Assembly (NCBI GenBank): GCA_017795045.1
Contig: CP051244.1
Span: forward strand, 1,952,579 to 2,016,578
Reading direction: 5' to 3'
DNA length: 64,000 nt
DNA from: Allomuricauda sp.
GTDB lineage: Bacteria; Bacteroidota; Bacteroidia; Flavobacteriales; Flavobacteriaceae
This document shows positions 18,238-27,809 of the stretch, in pieces (the first letter of the stretch is position 1; the number at the start of each line of letters is the position of its first letter). The notes under the pieces are model-generated. The model was given only the letters and a program-made list of their open reading frames with translations, was not told the DNA's origin and searched no databases. The translations under genes were made by a program, and so were the position numbers.

Positions 18238-19773
18238 ATGAAAATTTTTTCTGCCCAGCAAATCTATCAAGCTGATAAATTCACAATAGAAAAACAGCAA
18301 ATTACCAGCGATGTTCTCATGGAGCAGGCTGCCACCAAAATTTTTGAATGGATACATGCCAGATTGCGGGGCACCAGTGTGAACATTCAATTGTTTTGTG
18401 GGATAGGCAACAATGGAGGGGATGGAATAGCCTTGGCCAGGCATCTTCAAGAACATGGATATGCCATTACGGTGCATGTGGTGAATTACAGTGAAAAACG
18501 GTCCAAGGATTTTCTGTTGAACTTGGAACGGTTAAAAGACCGGAAGATTTGGCCGGATTTCATCAATGCAGAAAGTGATTTGCCCGAAATCTCACCAAAC
18601 GACATTGTGGTGGATGCTATTTTTGGAATTGGTTTGAATCGCTCACCAGATGATTGGGTAGGCCGATTGATTGGGCATATAAATGCGTCCCAAGCCTTTG
18701 TATTGTCCGTGGATGTTCCTTCAGGATTACCGATGGATAGGGCGCCATGGAACCCAAAGTATGTTATAGAGGCGAGTTATGTCCTTAGTTTTCAAGTACC
18801 TAAGTTGGCTTTTTTTCTACCAGACACGGGTGTTTATCTGAACCAGTGGGAAATTCTGGATATTGGATTGGATCCTGAATTTTTAACCCGCGAAGAGGCA
18901 GATTATGAATTGGAGGGGATGCATCAAATAGTGTCGCTATATCGACCTAGATTAAAATTTTCCCATAAGGGAACTTATGGTCATGCCATGATTATTGGAG
19001 GTAGTTATGGTAAAATTGGAGCGGTACAATTGGCCAGTAATGCTTGTTTGTCCTCTGGTGCGGGATTGGTAACGGCCTTTGTGCCGCAATGTGGTTATCA
19101 TTCCCTTCAAACGGCAGTGCCCGAGGTAATGGTCTTAACGGATATTGATGAGCATTGCATTACCGAAATCAGTATGCCATTTACACCTAAAGTAATCGGA
19201 ATAGGGATGGGGCTGGGAACGCAGGAACAGACGGTAAAGGCGTTCAAAGATTTTTTGAAAAAAGTGGAGGCTCCTTTGGTGGTGGATGCTGATGGGCTCA
19301 ATATTTTGGCGGTTAACCCAGACATGTTAAAGGATGTTCCCCCACAGTCCATCTTTACACCACATCCCAAAGAGTTGGAACGTTTGATCGGTACTTGGAA
19401 GGACGATTTTGAAAAATTGGAAAAAGCAAAGGCATTTTCAATCGACCATGATATGGTTTTGGTAATCAAAGGGGCGCATACCATAACCCTGTACAAAGGG
19501 AAGGGGTATGTGAATGCTACGGGCAACCCGGGAATGGCCACTGCGGGCAGTGGAGATGTCCTTACGGGAATGGTAACAGGGCTAATTGCCCAGGGCTATA
19601 CATCGTTGGAAGCCGCTATTTTTGGGGTTTATCTGCATGGCTTGGCGGGCGACATCAGTGCTTCGCAAAAAGGGTATGAGGCCCTAAAGGCATCGGATAT
19701 GGTAGACTCAATTGGCAGGGCCTATGTGGAAATTTTGAGCCCTCCAGAAGCGGAAGAAAAAGATCAAGGGTAA
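18238..19773 (+). CDS. nnr: bifunctional NAD(P)HX epimerase / ADP-dependent NAD(P)H-hydrate dehydratase
   Basis: This repair enzyme converts hydrated NADH or NADPH back to the normal cofactor: the N-terminal domain epimerises R- to S-NAD(P)HX, and the C-terminal domain dehydrates it with ADP. The 511-residue length fits the fused form. The N-terminal YjeF_N domain contains CGIGNNGGDGIALARHL (about 59-75). The C-terminal ribokinase-like domain contains HKGTYGHAMIIGGSYGKIGA and the phosphate-binding NPGMATAGSGDVLTGM near 425-440. It diverges from the threonine operon and is tail-to-tail with the next gene. Confidence 0.95.
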   Translation: MKIFSAQQIYQADKFTIEKQQITSDVLMEQAATKIFEWIHARLRGTSVNIQLFCGIGNNGGDGIALARHLQEHGYAITVHVVNYSEKRSKDFLLNLERLKDRKIWPDFINAESDLPEISPNDIVVDAIFGIGLNRSPDDWVGRLIGHINASQAFVLSVDVPSGLPMDRAPWNPKYVIEASYVLSFQVPKLAFFLPDTGVYLNQWEILDIGLDPEFLTREEADYELEGMHQIVSLYRPRLKFSHKGTYGHAMIIGGSYGKIGAVQLASNACLSSGAGLVTAFVPQCGYHSLQTAVPEVMVLTDIDEHCITEISMPFTPKVIGIGMGLGTQEQTVKAFKDFLKKVEAPLVVDADGLNILAVNPDMLKDVPPQSIFTPHPKELERLIGTWKDDFEKLEKAKAFSIDHDMVLVIKGAHTITLYKGKGYVNATGNPGMATAGSGDVLTGMVTGLIAQGYTSLEAAIFGVYLHGLAGDISASQKGYEALKASDMVDSIGRAYVEILSPPEAEEKDQG

Positions 19774-19774
19774 A

Positions 19775-20191
19775 TTAGGAATCCTTTATTTTTTTTGGTT
19801 TGATTCTTTTCTTCACCCATGCCAAGGCATTTTCAAACTCAATGAAGAACTCCATGGGCTTCTTATAGAAAAGCTTTTCTATTTTGAAGTTGTGCATATC
19901 TATCTCTTTTTTGGAAACGATGGCAAAGGCCTTTAGGTTTTCCAATCCCCTTAAGTAATTGTAGATGGTGGGATCCACGGCATAGGAATTTTTCCGAAGG
20001 CTGATATAGCCAAATTCCCTGTCCCTGAAATGTATTTCAGAAATCCCGATGATTTGATAGGCACGTTCCAGCGTAACCGTGGCACCTTCGTCAAAGGTTG
20101 CGACCATGTAGTTGTCAAAGACCTGTACCGATCCTATGTCCAATTGGTACTCTCGTACCACTATGGTCTTCTTTGTAGAAGTAAATTTCAT
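19775..20191 (-). CDS. conserved flavobacterial hypothetical protein (STAS/SpoIIAA-like size)
   Basis: This 138-residue cytoplasmic protein has no signal peptide or membrane segment. It has alternating strands and helices (EYQLDIGSVQVFDNYMVATF, then AYQIIGISEIHFRDREFGYIS, then NLKAFAIVSKKEID) and ends in a basic tail (WVKKRIKPKKIKDS). The layout is reminiscent of small STAS-like domains described in Flavobacteria, but no diagnostic residue is visible, so the function is left open. It stands alone between the nnr gene and the clpC terminator. Confidence 0.65.
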   Translation of the reverse strand: MKFTSTKKTIVVREYQLDIGSVQVFDNYMVATFDEGATVTLERAYQIIGISEIHFRDREFGYISLRKNSYAVDPTIYNYLRGLENLKAFAIVSKKEIDMHNFKIEKLFYKKPMEFFIEFENALAWVKKRIKPKKIKDS

Positions 20192-20300
20192 TCCCCAAAA
20201 AGTTATAGTGTCTCAAGGCGAAAATATATTGAAAGGGAGGGGGGGTGAAAAATATTAGATTAAAAGCGCAAATATCGTTTGTATGGTAATATTGGGGTAT

Positions 20301-20330
20301 AAAAAAAGCTGACAATTGTCAGCTTTTTTT
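20301..20330 (-). terminator. bidirectional intrinsic terminator downstream of clpC
   Basis: A perfect 30-base palindrome: seven A, then GCTGACAATTGTCAGC, then seven T. The stem is 8 bp of mixed sequence flanked by A/T runs, so it can stop transcription in either direction. It lies 18 bases beyond the clpC stop. Confidence 0.9.
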
Positions 20331-20347
20331 GATTTGTAACTTTCATT

Positions 20348-22903
20348 TTATTTTTCGGCTTCCGGAGATTTTTCCGTTTTCTTTATTTTGATGGTGAGTT
20401 CTTCTTTCTTTTCATCCAAATCCATAAAGATGCTGTCTCCTTCTTCCAGTTTGGAGTTTACGATTTCCTCTGCAAGGGCGTCCTCAATATATTTTTGGAT
20501 GGCCCGTTTAAGAGGTCTGGCCCCATACTGCTTGTCAAAACCTTTATCGGCTATATAATCCTTGGCTTTGTCCGTAAGACTCAATACGTAACCAATATCC
20601 TTGATTCGCTTGTACAGCTTGTCCAATTCAATATCAATGATTTTGTGGATATCCTCTTTTTCCAAAGGATTGAAGACAATTACATCATCAATACGGTTAA
20701 GGAACTCGGGGGCAAAAGCCTTTTTCAGTGCGCTTTCGATAACGCTTTTCTGATGGCTGTCTTCCTGCGCTTTTTTGGCAGCAGTACCAAAACCGACACC
20801 TTGTCCAAAGTCCTTCAACTGGCGAGCGCCAATATTGGAGGTCATGATGATGATGGTATTCCTAAAATCGATTTTTCTACCGAGACTGTCCGTCAAGAAA
20901 CCATCGTCCAATACTTGCAACAGCATATTAAAGACATCTGGGTGGGCCTTTTCAACCTCATCCAAAAGGATAACGGAATATGGCTTACGACGTACTTTTT
21001 CAGTCAATTGTCCACCTTCTTCGTATCCTACATACCCGGGAGGTGCTCCCACCAATCGGGAAATGGCGAATTTTTCCATGTATTCGCTCATGTCTATTCG
21101 GATAAGTGCATCCTCGGAATCAAAGAGTTCCTTGGCAAGAATTTTGGCCAATTGGGTTTTACCAACCCCTGTCTGACCCAAGAAAATAAATGAGCCAATG
21201 GGTTTGTTGGGGTCTTTCAACCCGGCGCGGTTACGTTGGATGGCCTTGGCCACTTTGGCAACGGCCTCATCCTGTCCAATAACAAAACCTTTGATCAAAT
21301 CGGGCAGTTTGGCCAATTTGTTGCTCTCGGTCTGTGCTATTCGGTTTACGGGAATGCCACTCATCATGGAAACCACATCGGCTACATTGTCCTCACTTAC
21401 GGTCTCTCTGTGGAGTTTGCTTTCTTCTTCCCAACGCTCTTGCGCAGAAGCCAATTCTTTTTCGAGACGTTTTTCGTCATCCCGAAGCTTCGCGGCTTCC
21501 TCATATTTTTGCTTTTTCACGACGCTGTTCTTCAACTCGCGAACGTCTTCCAGCTGACTTTCCAGTTCCAAAATCTGTTTGGGCACATCCATATTTACAA
21601 TGTGCACACGGGAACCGGCCTCATCCAAGGCATCTATAGCCTTGTCCGGCAAGAAACGGTCCGTCATGTACCTATTGGTCAACTTAACGCAGGCCACAAT
21701 GGCCTCATCGGTATAGTTTACATTATGGTGGTCCTCGTACTTGCCTTTGATGTTCATCAGGATTTCAATGGTCTCCTCAACGCTTGTGGGTTCTACCATG
21801 ACCTTTTGGAAACGACGTTCCAAGGCGCCATCCTTTTCAATATATTGTCTATACTCATCAAGGGTGGTGGCCCCGATACATTGAATTTCTCCTCGGGCCA
21901 AAGCAGGCTTGAACATGTTCGAGGCATCCAAACTTCCTGTAGCGCCACCGGCACCTACAATGGTGTGGATCTCGTCTATGAAGAGGATAATGTCGTCATT
22001 TTTTTCAAGCTCGTTCATCACCGCCTTCATACGCTCTTCAAACTGTCCGCGGTATTTGGTTCCTGCTACCAATGATGCCAAATCCAAGGTCACAACACGC
22101 TTGTTGTACAGGATACGGGATACTTTCTTGTTGATGATGCGCAGGGCCAAACCTTCGGCAATGGCACTTTTTCCCACTCCCGGTTCTCCAATGAGTAGGG
22201 GGTTGTTCTTTTTCCTACGGCTCAAAATCTGGGATACACGCTCAATTTCCTTTTCCCTTCCCACAACCGGGTCCAATTTATTTTCCTCGGCCAAACGGGT
22301 AAGGTCCCTTCCAAAATTGTCCAGAACCGGGGTTTTGGATTTTTTGCTTCCCTTTTGGGATGAGCTGGAACCGAATGTACTTTCCTTGGAATCCCCTCCT
22401 TCATCAGGGTCGCTGGGAAAGGATTCGGCCTGTGGGGAATCTATGTAATCATCATCGCTGGTAATCATGGATTTGAACTGCTCTTTTACATTATCGTAGT
22501 CCACCTTTAGCTTGTGCAGCAATTTTGTGGTGGGGTCGTTTTCGTTTCTAAGGATGCAGAGCAACAGGTGTGCTGTGTTTATAGAGGAACTCTGGAACAG
22601 TTTGGCCTCTAGGAAAGTGGTTTTCAATGCACGTTCCGCCTGACGGGTCAGATGCAGGTTTTTCTTGTCTTTTTGCATGGTTCCCGAGGTGGGATTTGCA
22701 GGACTAAGAATTTCCACTTTTCTGCGTAGGTGGTCCAGATCCACATCAAGGGCATCCAAAATACTAATGGCCTTGCCGTTTCCATCTCTTAAAAGACCGA
22801 GCATCAGATGTTCCGTACCAATAAAATCATGGCCCAAACGTAGGGCCTCCTCCTTGCTATAAGCTATAACATCTTTTACTCTGGGGGAAAAATTATCGTC
22901 CAT
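20348..22903 (-). CDS. clpC: ATP-dependent Clp protease ATP-binding subunit ClpC
   Basis: ClpC is a AAA+ unfoldase that feeds proteins to ClpP in the cytoplasm. The 851-residue protein has two Clp_N repeats (about 1-150), a first AAA domain with GEPGVGKSA, a UVR-containing middle segment (LEDVRELKNSV...YEEAAKLRDDEKRL), a second AAA domain with GQTGVGKTQ, and the C-terminal D2-small domain. The middle domain with UVR motif separates it from ClpA and ClpB. The start is ATG at 22903 (MDDNFSPRVKDVI), which matches the conserved ClpC N-terminus; an upstream start at 22954 would add 17 unrelated residues. It diverges from gyrA. Confidence 0.95.
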   Translation of the reverse strand: MDDNFSPRVKDVIAYSKEEALRLGHDFIGTEHLMLGLLRDGNGKAISILDALDVDLDHLRRKVEILSPANPTSGTMQKDKKNLHLTRQAERALKTTFLEAKLFQSSSINTAHLLLCILRNENDPTTKLLHKLKVDYDNVKEQFKSMITSDDDYIDSPQAESFPSDPDEGGDSKESTFGSSSSQKGSKKSKTPVLDNFGRDLTRLAEENKLDPVVGREKEIERVSQILSRRKKNNPLLIGEPGVGKSAIAEGLALRIINKKVSRILYNKRVVTLDLASLVAGTKYRGQFEERMKAVMNELEKNDDIILFIDEIHTIVGAGGATGSLDASNMFKPALARGEIQCIGATTLDEYRQYIEKDGALERRFQKVMVEPTSVEETIEILMNIKGKYEDHHNVNYTDEAIVACVKLTNRYMTDRFLPDKAIDALDEAGSRVHIVNMDVPKQILELESQLEDVRELKNSVVKKQKYEEAAKLRDDEKRLEKELASAQERWEEESKLHRETVSEDNVADVVSMMSGIPVNRIAQTESNKLAKLPDLIKGFVIGQDEAVAKVAKAIQRNRAGLKDPNKPIGSFIFLGQTGVGKTQLAKILAKELFDSEDALIRIDMSEYMEKFAISRLVGAPPGYVGYEEGGQLTEKVRRKPYSVILLDEVEKAHPDVFNMLLQVLDDGFLTDSLGRKIDFRNTIIIMTSNIGARQLKDFGQGVGFGTAAKKAQEDSHQKSVIESALKKAFAPEFLNRIDDVIVFNPLEKEDIHKIIDIELDKLYKRIKDIGYVLSLTDKAKDYIADKGFDKQYGARPLKRAIQKYIEDALAEEIVNSKLEEGDSIFMDLDEKKEELTIKIKKTEKSPEAEK

Positions 22904-23093
22904 ACCTTTCTTTTTCGCAACTAAAATTAATAAAAGTATTGTTACTGTGGTCAAATACCATACCCATTATCGATAAACTAGTGGTAAATGTCGAAATAAA
23001 GGTCTTTTTTTAACAGTTTAACAAAGCTTTATCAAAAGAAAAGAGCACTTGGATAACTGTTGATAATTTTTTTAATAAAGTAGAATCCAATGG

Positions 23094-23122
23094 TTTGGAA
23101 AGGGCCTATTTTCCGTATATTG
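23094..23122 (+). promoter_or_regulatory. candidate gyrA promoter
   Basis: TTTG at 23094-23097 is followed after 18 bases by TATATTG at 23116-23122, close to the Bacteroidetes TTTG-N19-TAnnTTTG form. It lies about 40 bases before the gyrA start. Confidence 0.5.
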
Positions 23123-23162
23123 CCATGATATTTTAACCACAAAAAAACTATAAGATTTTAGC

Positions 23163-25691
23163 ATGGCGGAAGGAGAAAAGTTAATTCCTATCAATATTGA
23201 GGATGAGATGAAATCTGCCTACATTGATTATTCAATGTCGGTCATTGTGTCACGTGCCCTGCCAGATGTTCGTGATGGACTCAAACCAGTTCACAGAAGA
23301 GTGCTTTTTGGAATGCATGAATTGGGAGTTAGATCAACCAGTTCCCACAAGAAATCGGCCCGTATCGTTGGGGAGGTCTTGGGTAAGTATCACCCGCACG
23401 GGGATACTTCGGTTTATGATACTATGGTGCGTATGGCCCAAGAGTGGAGTCTTAGGTACATGCTGATCGATGGTCAGGGTAACTTTGGTTCCATCGACGG
23501 CGACAACGCGGCTGCCATGCGTTACACCGAGATCCGCATGGAGAAGATTGCCCACTCCCTGCTGGCGGATCTGGACAAGGAAACTGTGGATTTCGTGGCC
23601 AACTATGATGGCACCGAACAGATTCCGGACGTACTGCCCACTCGGATTCCCAACCTGCTGGTAAACGGTTCCTCAGGCATTGCCGTGGGTATGGCCACCA
23701 ATATGCCGCCCCATAACCTTTCTGAAGTGGTGGACGGGACCGTGGCCTATATTGATAACAGCGATATCGAAATCGATGAACTTATAACACACATCAAAGC
23801 CCCTGATTTTCCAACTGGAGGTATCATATATGGGTATGATGGGGTAAAGGAGGCATTCCATACCGGTAGAGGTCGGGTGGTCATGAGGGCCAAGGCCTCT
23901 TTCGAGGAAGTCCAGGGAAGGGAGTGTATCATTGTCACTGAGATTCCCTATCAGGTGAACAAGGCGGACATGATCAAGAAGACCGCCGATCTGGTCAATG
24001 AAAAGAAGATTGAGGGAATCGCATCCATCCGTGATGAATCGGATAGAAAGGGAATGCGTATCGTTTATATCCTTAAGCGGGATGCCATCCCCAACATTGT
24101 GCTGAACATGCTGTACAAGTATACGGCATTGCAGTCTTCCTTCAGTGTCAATAATATTGCCTTGGTCAATGGAAGACCGCAGTTGTTGAACCTTAAGGAA
24201 ATCATACATTACTTTGTGGAGCACCGACACGAAGTGGTAGTGCGCCGTACAAAATACGAGCTGCAAAAAGCAGAAGATCGGGCCCACATCTTGGAGGGAC
24301 TTATCATCGCATCGGACAATATCGATGAGGTAATTGCCATTATCCGAGGCTCTGCCAATGTGGATGAAGCGCGTAACAGTTTAATGGAGCGTTTCAAGCT
24401 TACCGAAATACAGGCCAAGGCCATTGTGGAGATGCGTTTGCGTCAACTTACCGGTCTGGAGCAAGATAAATTGCGTGATGAGCATGCCGAGCTGTTGAAG
24501 ACCATTGAGGATTTGAAGGACATTCTGGCCAAAAAAGAGCGCAGGATGCAGATCATCAAGGATGAGCTTCTTGAAGTCAAGGAGAAATACGGTGACGAAA
24601 GAAGGTCTGAAATCAACTTTGCGGGGGGAGACCTTAGCATTGAAGATATGATTCCCGATGAGCAAGTGGTCATTACCATTTCACATGCCGGTTATATCAA
24701 GAGGACACCGCTCACCGAATATAAGACCCAAAATAGGGGAGGTGTGGGCCAGAAAGCGTCCTCTACCCGAAATGAAGACTTTTTGGAGCACCTATTTGTG
24801 GGTACCAACCATCAGTATATGTTGTTCTTTACCCAAAACGGAAAATGCTTCTGGATGCGTGTCTTTGAAATTCCGGAAGGATCTAGAACCTCAAAAGGTA
24901 GGGCTATCCAGAATTTGATCAATATAGAACAGGACGATAAGGTGAAGGCCTTTATCTGTACCCAAGACCTTAAGGACGAAGATTACGTGAACAGCCATTA
25001 TGTGATCATGGCCACTAAGAAGGGAACTGTGAAGAAAACCTCATTGGAGCAATACTCACGACCTCGTCAAAATGGAATCAATGCCATTACCATAAAAGAT
25101 GGTGATGAGCTTCTTGAAGCCAAATTAACGACAGGGACAAGTCAGATATTCCTAGGGTTGAAATCCGGTAAAGCCATTCGATTCGAGGAAGGCAAGACCC
25201 GCCCAATGGGAAGAAACGCATCTGGTGTACGGGGTATTACCTTGGCCGATGACAATGATGAAGTGATTGGAATGGTCTCCGTCCATAATTTTGAGGACGA
25301 TATTCTGGTAGTTTCTGAAAATGGATACGGAAAACGTTCCTCCCTTGAGGATTACAGGGTTACCAATAGAGGTGGTAAAGGGGTCAAGACGATCTCCATT
25401 ACCGATAAGACCGGTGGTCTTGTAGCCATTAAAAATGTTTCGGACACGGATGATCTTATGATCATCAATAAGTCTGGAATTGCCATTCGAATGAGTGTCG
25501 AAGATCTTAGGGTCATGGGAAGGGCAACACAAGGTGTGCGTCTTATCAACCTGAAGGATTCGGACTCCATTGCTGCGGTAGCCAAAGTCATGAAAGAAGA
25601 TGGTCCCTTGGATGAAACCAATATCATGGATATAGAGGTCAAGGGGGAAGATGGCACGGCTATTGATAATGACAACGAGGAAAATAAATAA
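23163..25691 (+). CDS. gyrA: DNA gyrase subunit A
   Basis: GyrA is the DNA-cleaving subunit of the type II topoisomerase that introduces negative supercoils. The 842-residue protein has the winged-helix/tower core with the catalytic Tyr121 in AMRYTEIRM, and the C-terminal pinwheel with the GyrA box present as QNRGGVGQ near 525. In the quinolone-resistance region HPHGDTSVYD (77-86), Thr82 takes the place of the Ser83 of E. coli and the Asp87 equivalent is kept; Thr occurs naturally at this site in other bacteria, so no resistance call is made. The tail is acidic, ending in DNDEENK. Confidence 0.97.
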   Translation: MAEGEKLIPINIEDEMKSAYIDYSMSVIVSRALPDVRDGLKPVHRRVLFGMHELGVRSTSSHKKSARIVGEVLGKYHPHGDTSVYDTMVRMAQEWSLRYMLIDGQGNFGSIDGDNAAAMRYTEIRMEKIAHSLLADLDKETVDFVANYDGTEQIPDVLPTRIPNLLVNGSSGIAVGMATNMPPHNLSEVVDGTVAYIDNSDIEIDELITHIKAPDFPTGGIIYGYDGVKEAFHTGRGRVVMRAKASFEEVQGRECIIVTEIPYQVNKADMIKKTADLVNEKKIEGIASIRDESDRKGMRIVYILKRDAIPNIVLNMLYKYTALQSSFSVNNIALVNGRPQLLNLKEIIHYFVEHRHEVVVRRTKYELQKAEDRAHILEGLIIASDNIDEVIAIIRGSANVDEARNSLMERFKLTEIQAKAIVEMRLRQLTGLEQDKLRDEHAELLKTIEDLKDILAKKERRMQIIKDELLEVKEKYGDERRSEINFAGGDLSIEDMIPDEQVVITISHAGYIKRTPLTEYKTQNRGGVGQKASSTRNEDFLEHLFVGTNHQYMLFFTQNGKCFWMRVFEIPEGSRTSKGRAIQNLINIEQDDKVKAFICTQDLKDEDYVNSHYVIMATKKGTVKKTSLEQYSRPRQNGINAITIKDGDELLEAKLTTGTSQIFLGLKSGKAIRFEEGKTRPMGRNASGVRGITLADDNDEVIGMVSVHNFEDDILVVSENGYGKRSSLEDYRVTNRGGKGVKTISITDKTGGLVAIKNVSDTDDLMIINKSGIAIRMSVEDLRVMGRATQGVRLINLKDSDSIAAVAKVMKEDGPLDETNIMDIEVKGEDGTAIDNDNEENK

Positions 25692-25722
25692 TCGATAAAC
25701 ACTAAATAATTACATTTTTGAC

Positions 25723-26985
25723 ATGAAGACTAAATTTTTGATACTAATTGCCATGGGGGTTTCAGTTATGGGTTACTCCCAAAAGAATGAGATCAAGGAT
25801 GCGGAAAAAGCCCTGAAAGGCGGAGATGCCGCAGCGGCCAAGACAGCTTTGGAAGCGGCTGCATCCACGATTGATGCTGCTGATGAAAAACTTCAGGCCC
25901 AGTATTATGCCGTAAAAGGAAATGTGTATTCCGATTTGGCCCAAAAAGGGGATGAAACCGCATTTCAGCCCGCTATTGATGCCTACAACAAAGTGATTTC
26001 AGTTGAAGAGGCCAGTGGTAAGGAAAAATATACCACTGTGGCGAAGCAGAAATTGGCACAGATCACAGGTGATTTGGTAAATGCTGCCGTTGAGGACAAC
26101 AACAACCAGAAGTTTAAAGAAGCTGCGGAAAAATTGTACATGAGCTACAAATTAAGTCCAGCCGATACCATTTACCTTTATTATGCGGCCAGTAGTGCCG
26201 TTAACGGTCAAGACTACGACAACGCATTGAACTATTACAATGAGTTGAAAGAGATGGGTTATGATGGTAGCGGGGTTACCTATACGGCGGTAAACATTGA
26301 GACCGGTGAAGTGGAGACTATGGATAAGGCAACTCGTGATCTATATGTAAAGGCCAATACGCACAAAGATCCAAATGAGGAAAGAAGTCCTTCCAAAAAA
26401 CCAGAGATTGTAAAAAATATCGCTTTGATCTACCAACAATTGGGAGATAATGAGAAAGCACTTGCCGCATATTCCGAGGCTAGGGCAGAAAACCCAGATG
26501 ATGTAAACTTGGTTTTGGGAGAGGCCAATCTTCACTACTCCATGGGAGATAAGGAAAATTTCAAGAAGTTGATGGCAAAAGCCTCAGAAATGGCTCCAGA
26601 CAACCCAGACTTGTTGTACAATATTGGAGTGATCAATATGGAACAAGGAAACTTGGAAGATGCACGGGATGCCTACAAAAAGACATTGGCCATCGACCCA
26701 GGATATATCAATGCCCTTTTGAACCTTTCCACTACCTATGTGAACGAGGGGAACGGACTTATCGACGAAATGAATGCGTTGGGAAGCTCAAAGGCCGATA
26801 TTGCCAAATACGACGAGTTGAAGGATAAGAAGGATAGTTTGTTTAAGGAAGGTGCCACGGTTTTGGAAAATGCCGTAAAGACCAATCCTGATAACCAAAG
26901 TATCCTATCCCAATTGAAAAACATTTACGGAGCTTTGGGAGATACCGAGAACTTTATGCGTATCAAAAAGCTTTTGGGAGAGTAA
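25723..26985 (+). CDS. exported tetratricopeptide repeat protein
   Basis: This 420-residue protein has a signal peptide (about 1-19, ending GYSQ) and is then helical. Degenerate TPRs are visible in the N-terminal half, and clear TPR units lie around 225-330 (IALIYQQLGDNEKALAAYSE, YNIGVINMEQGNLEDARDAY, YINALLNLSTTYVNEG). It is probably a periplasmic or outer-membrane-associated scaffold; the partner is unknown. The gene is 31 bases downstream of gyrA and may be partly co-transcribed with it. A strong terminator follows. Confidence 0.85.
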   Translation: MKTKFLILIAMGVSVMGYSQKNEIKDAEKALKGGDAAAAKTALEAAASTIDAADEKLQAQYYAVKGNVYSDLAQKGDETAFQPAIDAYNKVISVEEASGKEKYTTVAKQKLAQITGDLVNAAVEDNNNQKFKEAAEKLYMSYKLSPADTIYLYYAASSAVNGQDYDNALNYYNELKEMGYDGSGVTYTAVNIETGEVETMDKATRDLYVKANTHKDPNEERSPSKKPEIVKNIALIYQQLGDNEKALAAYSEARAENPDDVNLVLGEANLHYSMGDKENFKKLMAKASEMAPDNPDLLYNIGVINMEQGNLEDARDAYKKTLAIDPGYINALLNLSTTYVNEGNGLIDEMNALGSSKADIAKYDELKDKKDSLFKEGATVLENAVKTNPDNQSILSQLKNIYGALGDTENFMRIKKLLGE

Positions 26986-27006
26986 ACCGCTCCAATTTGA
27001 ATAAAT

Positions 27007-27035
27007 AAAAAGGGACCATTTTGGTCCCTTTTTTT
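27007..27035. terminator. bidirectional intrinsic terminator
   Basis: AAAAAGGGACC, a short ATTTT-type loop, then GGTCCCTTTTTTT. The hairpin has a 7-bp GC-rich stem with A and T runs on both sides. It lies between the convergent TPR and NlpC/P60 genes and can serve both. Confidence 0.9.
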
Positions 27036-27036
27036 G

Positions 27037-27789
27037 TCATATGATTTTCTTGATTACCCTAAGTTGATGGGTGTACAACTTTTCCTCGGTATTGAAAATA
27101 CCCGTGTGGTCCAGACGGTCAATTCGCACATGTCCGTAGGTGTGGATAATGTAATTGTCCTTTAAAATAATGCCAACATGGTCTATGACCCCTTCGTTGT
27201 TATCAAAAAAGGCAAGGTCGCCCGGTTCGCTTTCCTCAATAAAACTTAAAGGCTCTCCTTGCTTGGATTGTCCTTCCGCATCCCTGCAAAGGGCAACCCC
27301 GTTGATTTTATAGACCATTTGGGTGAACCCTGCACTGTCTATACCAAAAGGCGTTTTGCCTCCCCAAAGAAAAGGGGCCTTTAGGTAAAGAAAAGCCACA
27401 TCCACCAGTTCATTTTTTTGGGCATGACCGGTAACAGAGCTGCCTTCAAAAGTATGGTGCAAAAATGTTGATGAAGAAACCATGGAACCCAAAACAATGG
27501 GGAGCAGCATACCATCTTGGCTGCAGACATGGGAAACGATATCCGGGGAAAGTTGTTGGTTTTCGGGACGATCTAACTGTTCGTAATCCTCCTCGGTGAT
27601 GAATTTAAATTGATGATTGGAAACCCATCCTTCGCATTTGTCATGCGCCACCCTGATGCGGCTCCATTTTTTCCGACTTTCCAAAACTTTGAAATGTTCC
27701 CCATACAAGAGCTGGGAAGTCATTTCGGAACTATCCTCGGGAAGTGTTCTAATGGGCACAATGCTCAGTGGGCAAATTCCATATTGCAT
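27037..27789 (-). CDS. NlpC/P60 (C40) family protein with SH3 domains; catalytic Cys replaced by Ser
   Basis: This family normally cleaves the peptide stems of peptidoglycan. The 250-residue protein has an N-terminal SH3-like region (MQYGICPLSIVPIR... LYGEHFKVLESRKKWSRIRV...GWVSNHQF) and a C-terminal NlpC/P60 domain from about 135. The domain has FLWGGKTPFGID, the helix that should carry the nucleophile, and the general-base His204 in IDHVGII. The expected DCSGF is DSAGF here: Ser152 (codon AGT, 27334-27336) stands where the catalytic Cys should be. The protein may thus be inactive or altered. No clear signal peptide is present. Confidence 0.82.
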   Translation of the reverse strand: MQYGICPLSIVPIRTLPEDSSEMTSQLLYGEHFKVLESRKKWSRIRVAHDKCEGWVSNHQFKFITEEDYEQLDRPENQQLSPDIVSHVCSQDGMLLPIVLGSMVSSSTFLHHTFEGSSVTGHAQKNELVDVAFLYLKAPFLWGGKTPFGIDSAGFTQMVYKINGVALCRDAEGQSKQGEPLSFIEESEPGDLAFFDNNEGVIDHVGIILKDNYIIHTYGHVRIDRLDHTGIFNTEEKLYTHQLRVIKKII

Positions 27790-27809
27790 TTACTGGTGAT
27801 ATTGGGTGG

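Noticed and set aside
23391..23420. Thr82 in GyrA as a quinolone-resistance mutation
   Set aside because: Thr at the Ser83-equivalent site is a natural variant in many bacteria and no susceptible relative is available for comparison.
23079..25704. Several long antisense frames inside gyrA and likewise inside clpC, kdsB and the thiolase gene
   Set aside because: The sense genes are unambiguous and full length; the antisense frames lack any recognisable domain and start at arbitrary positions.
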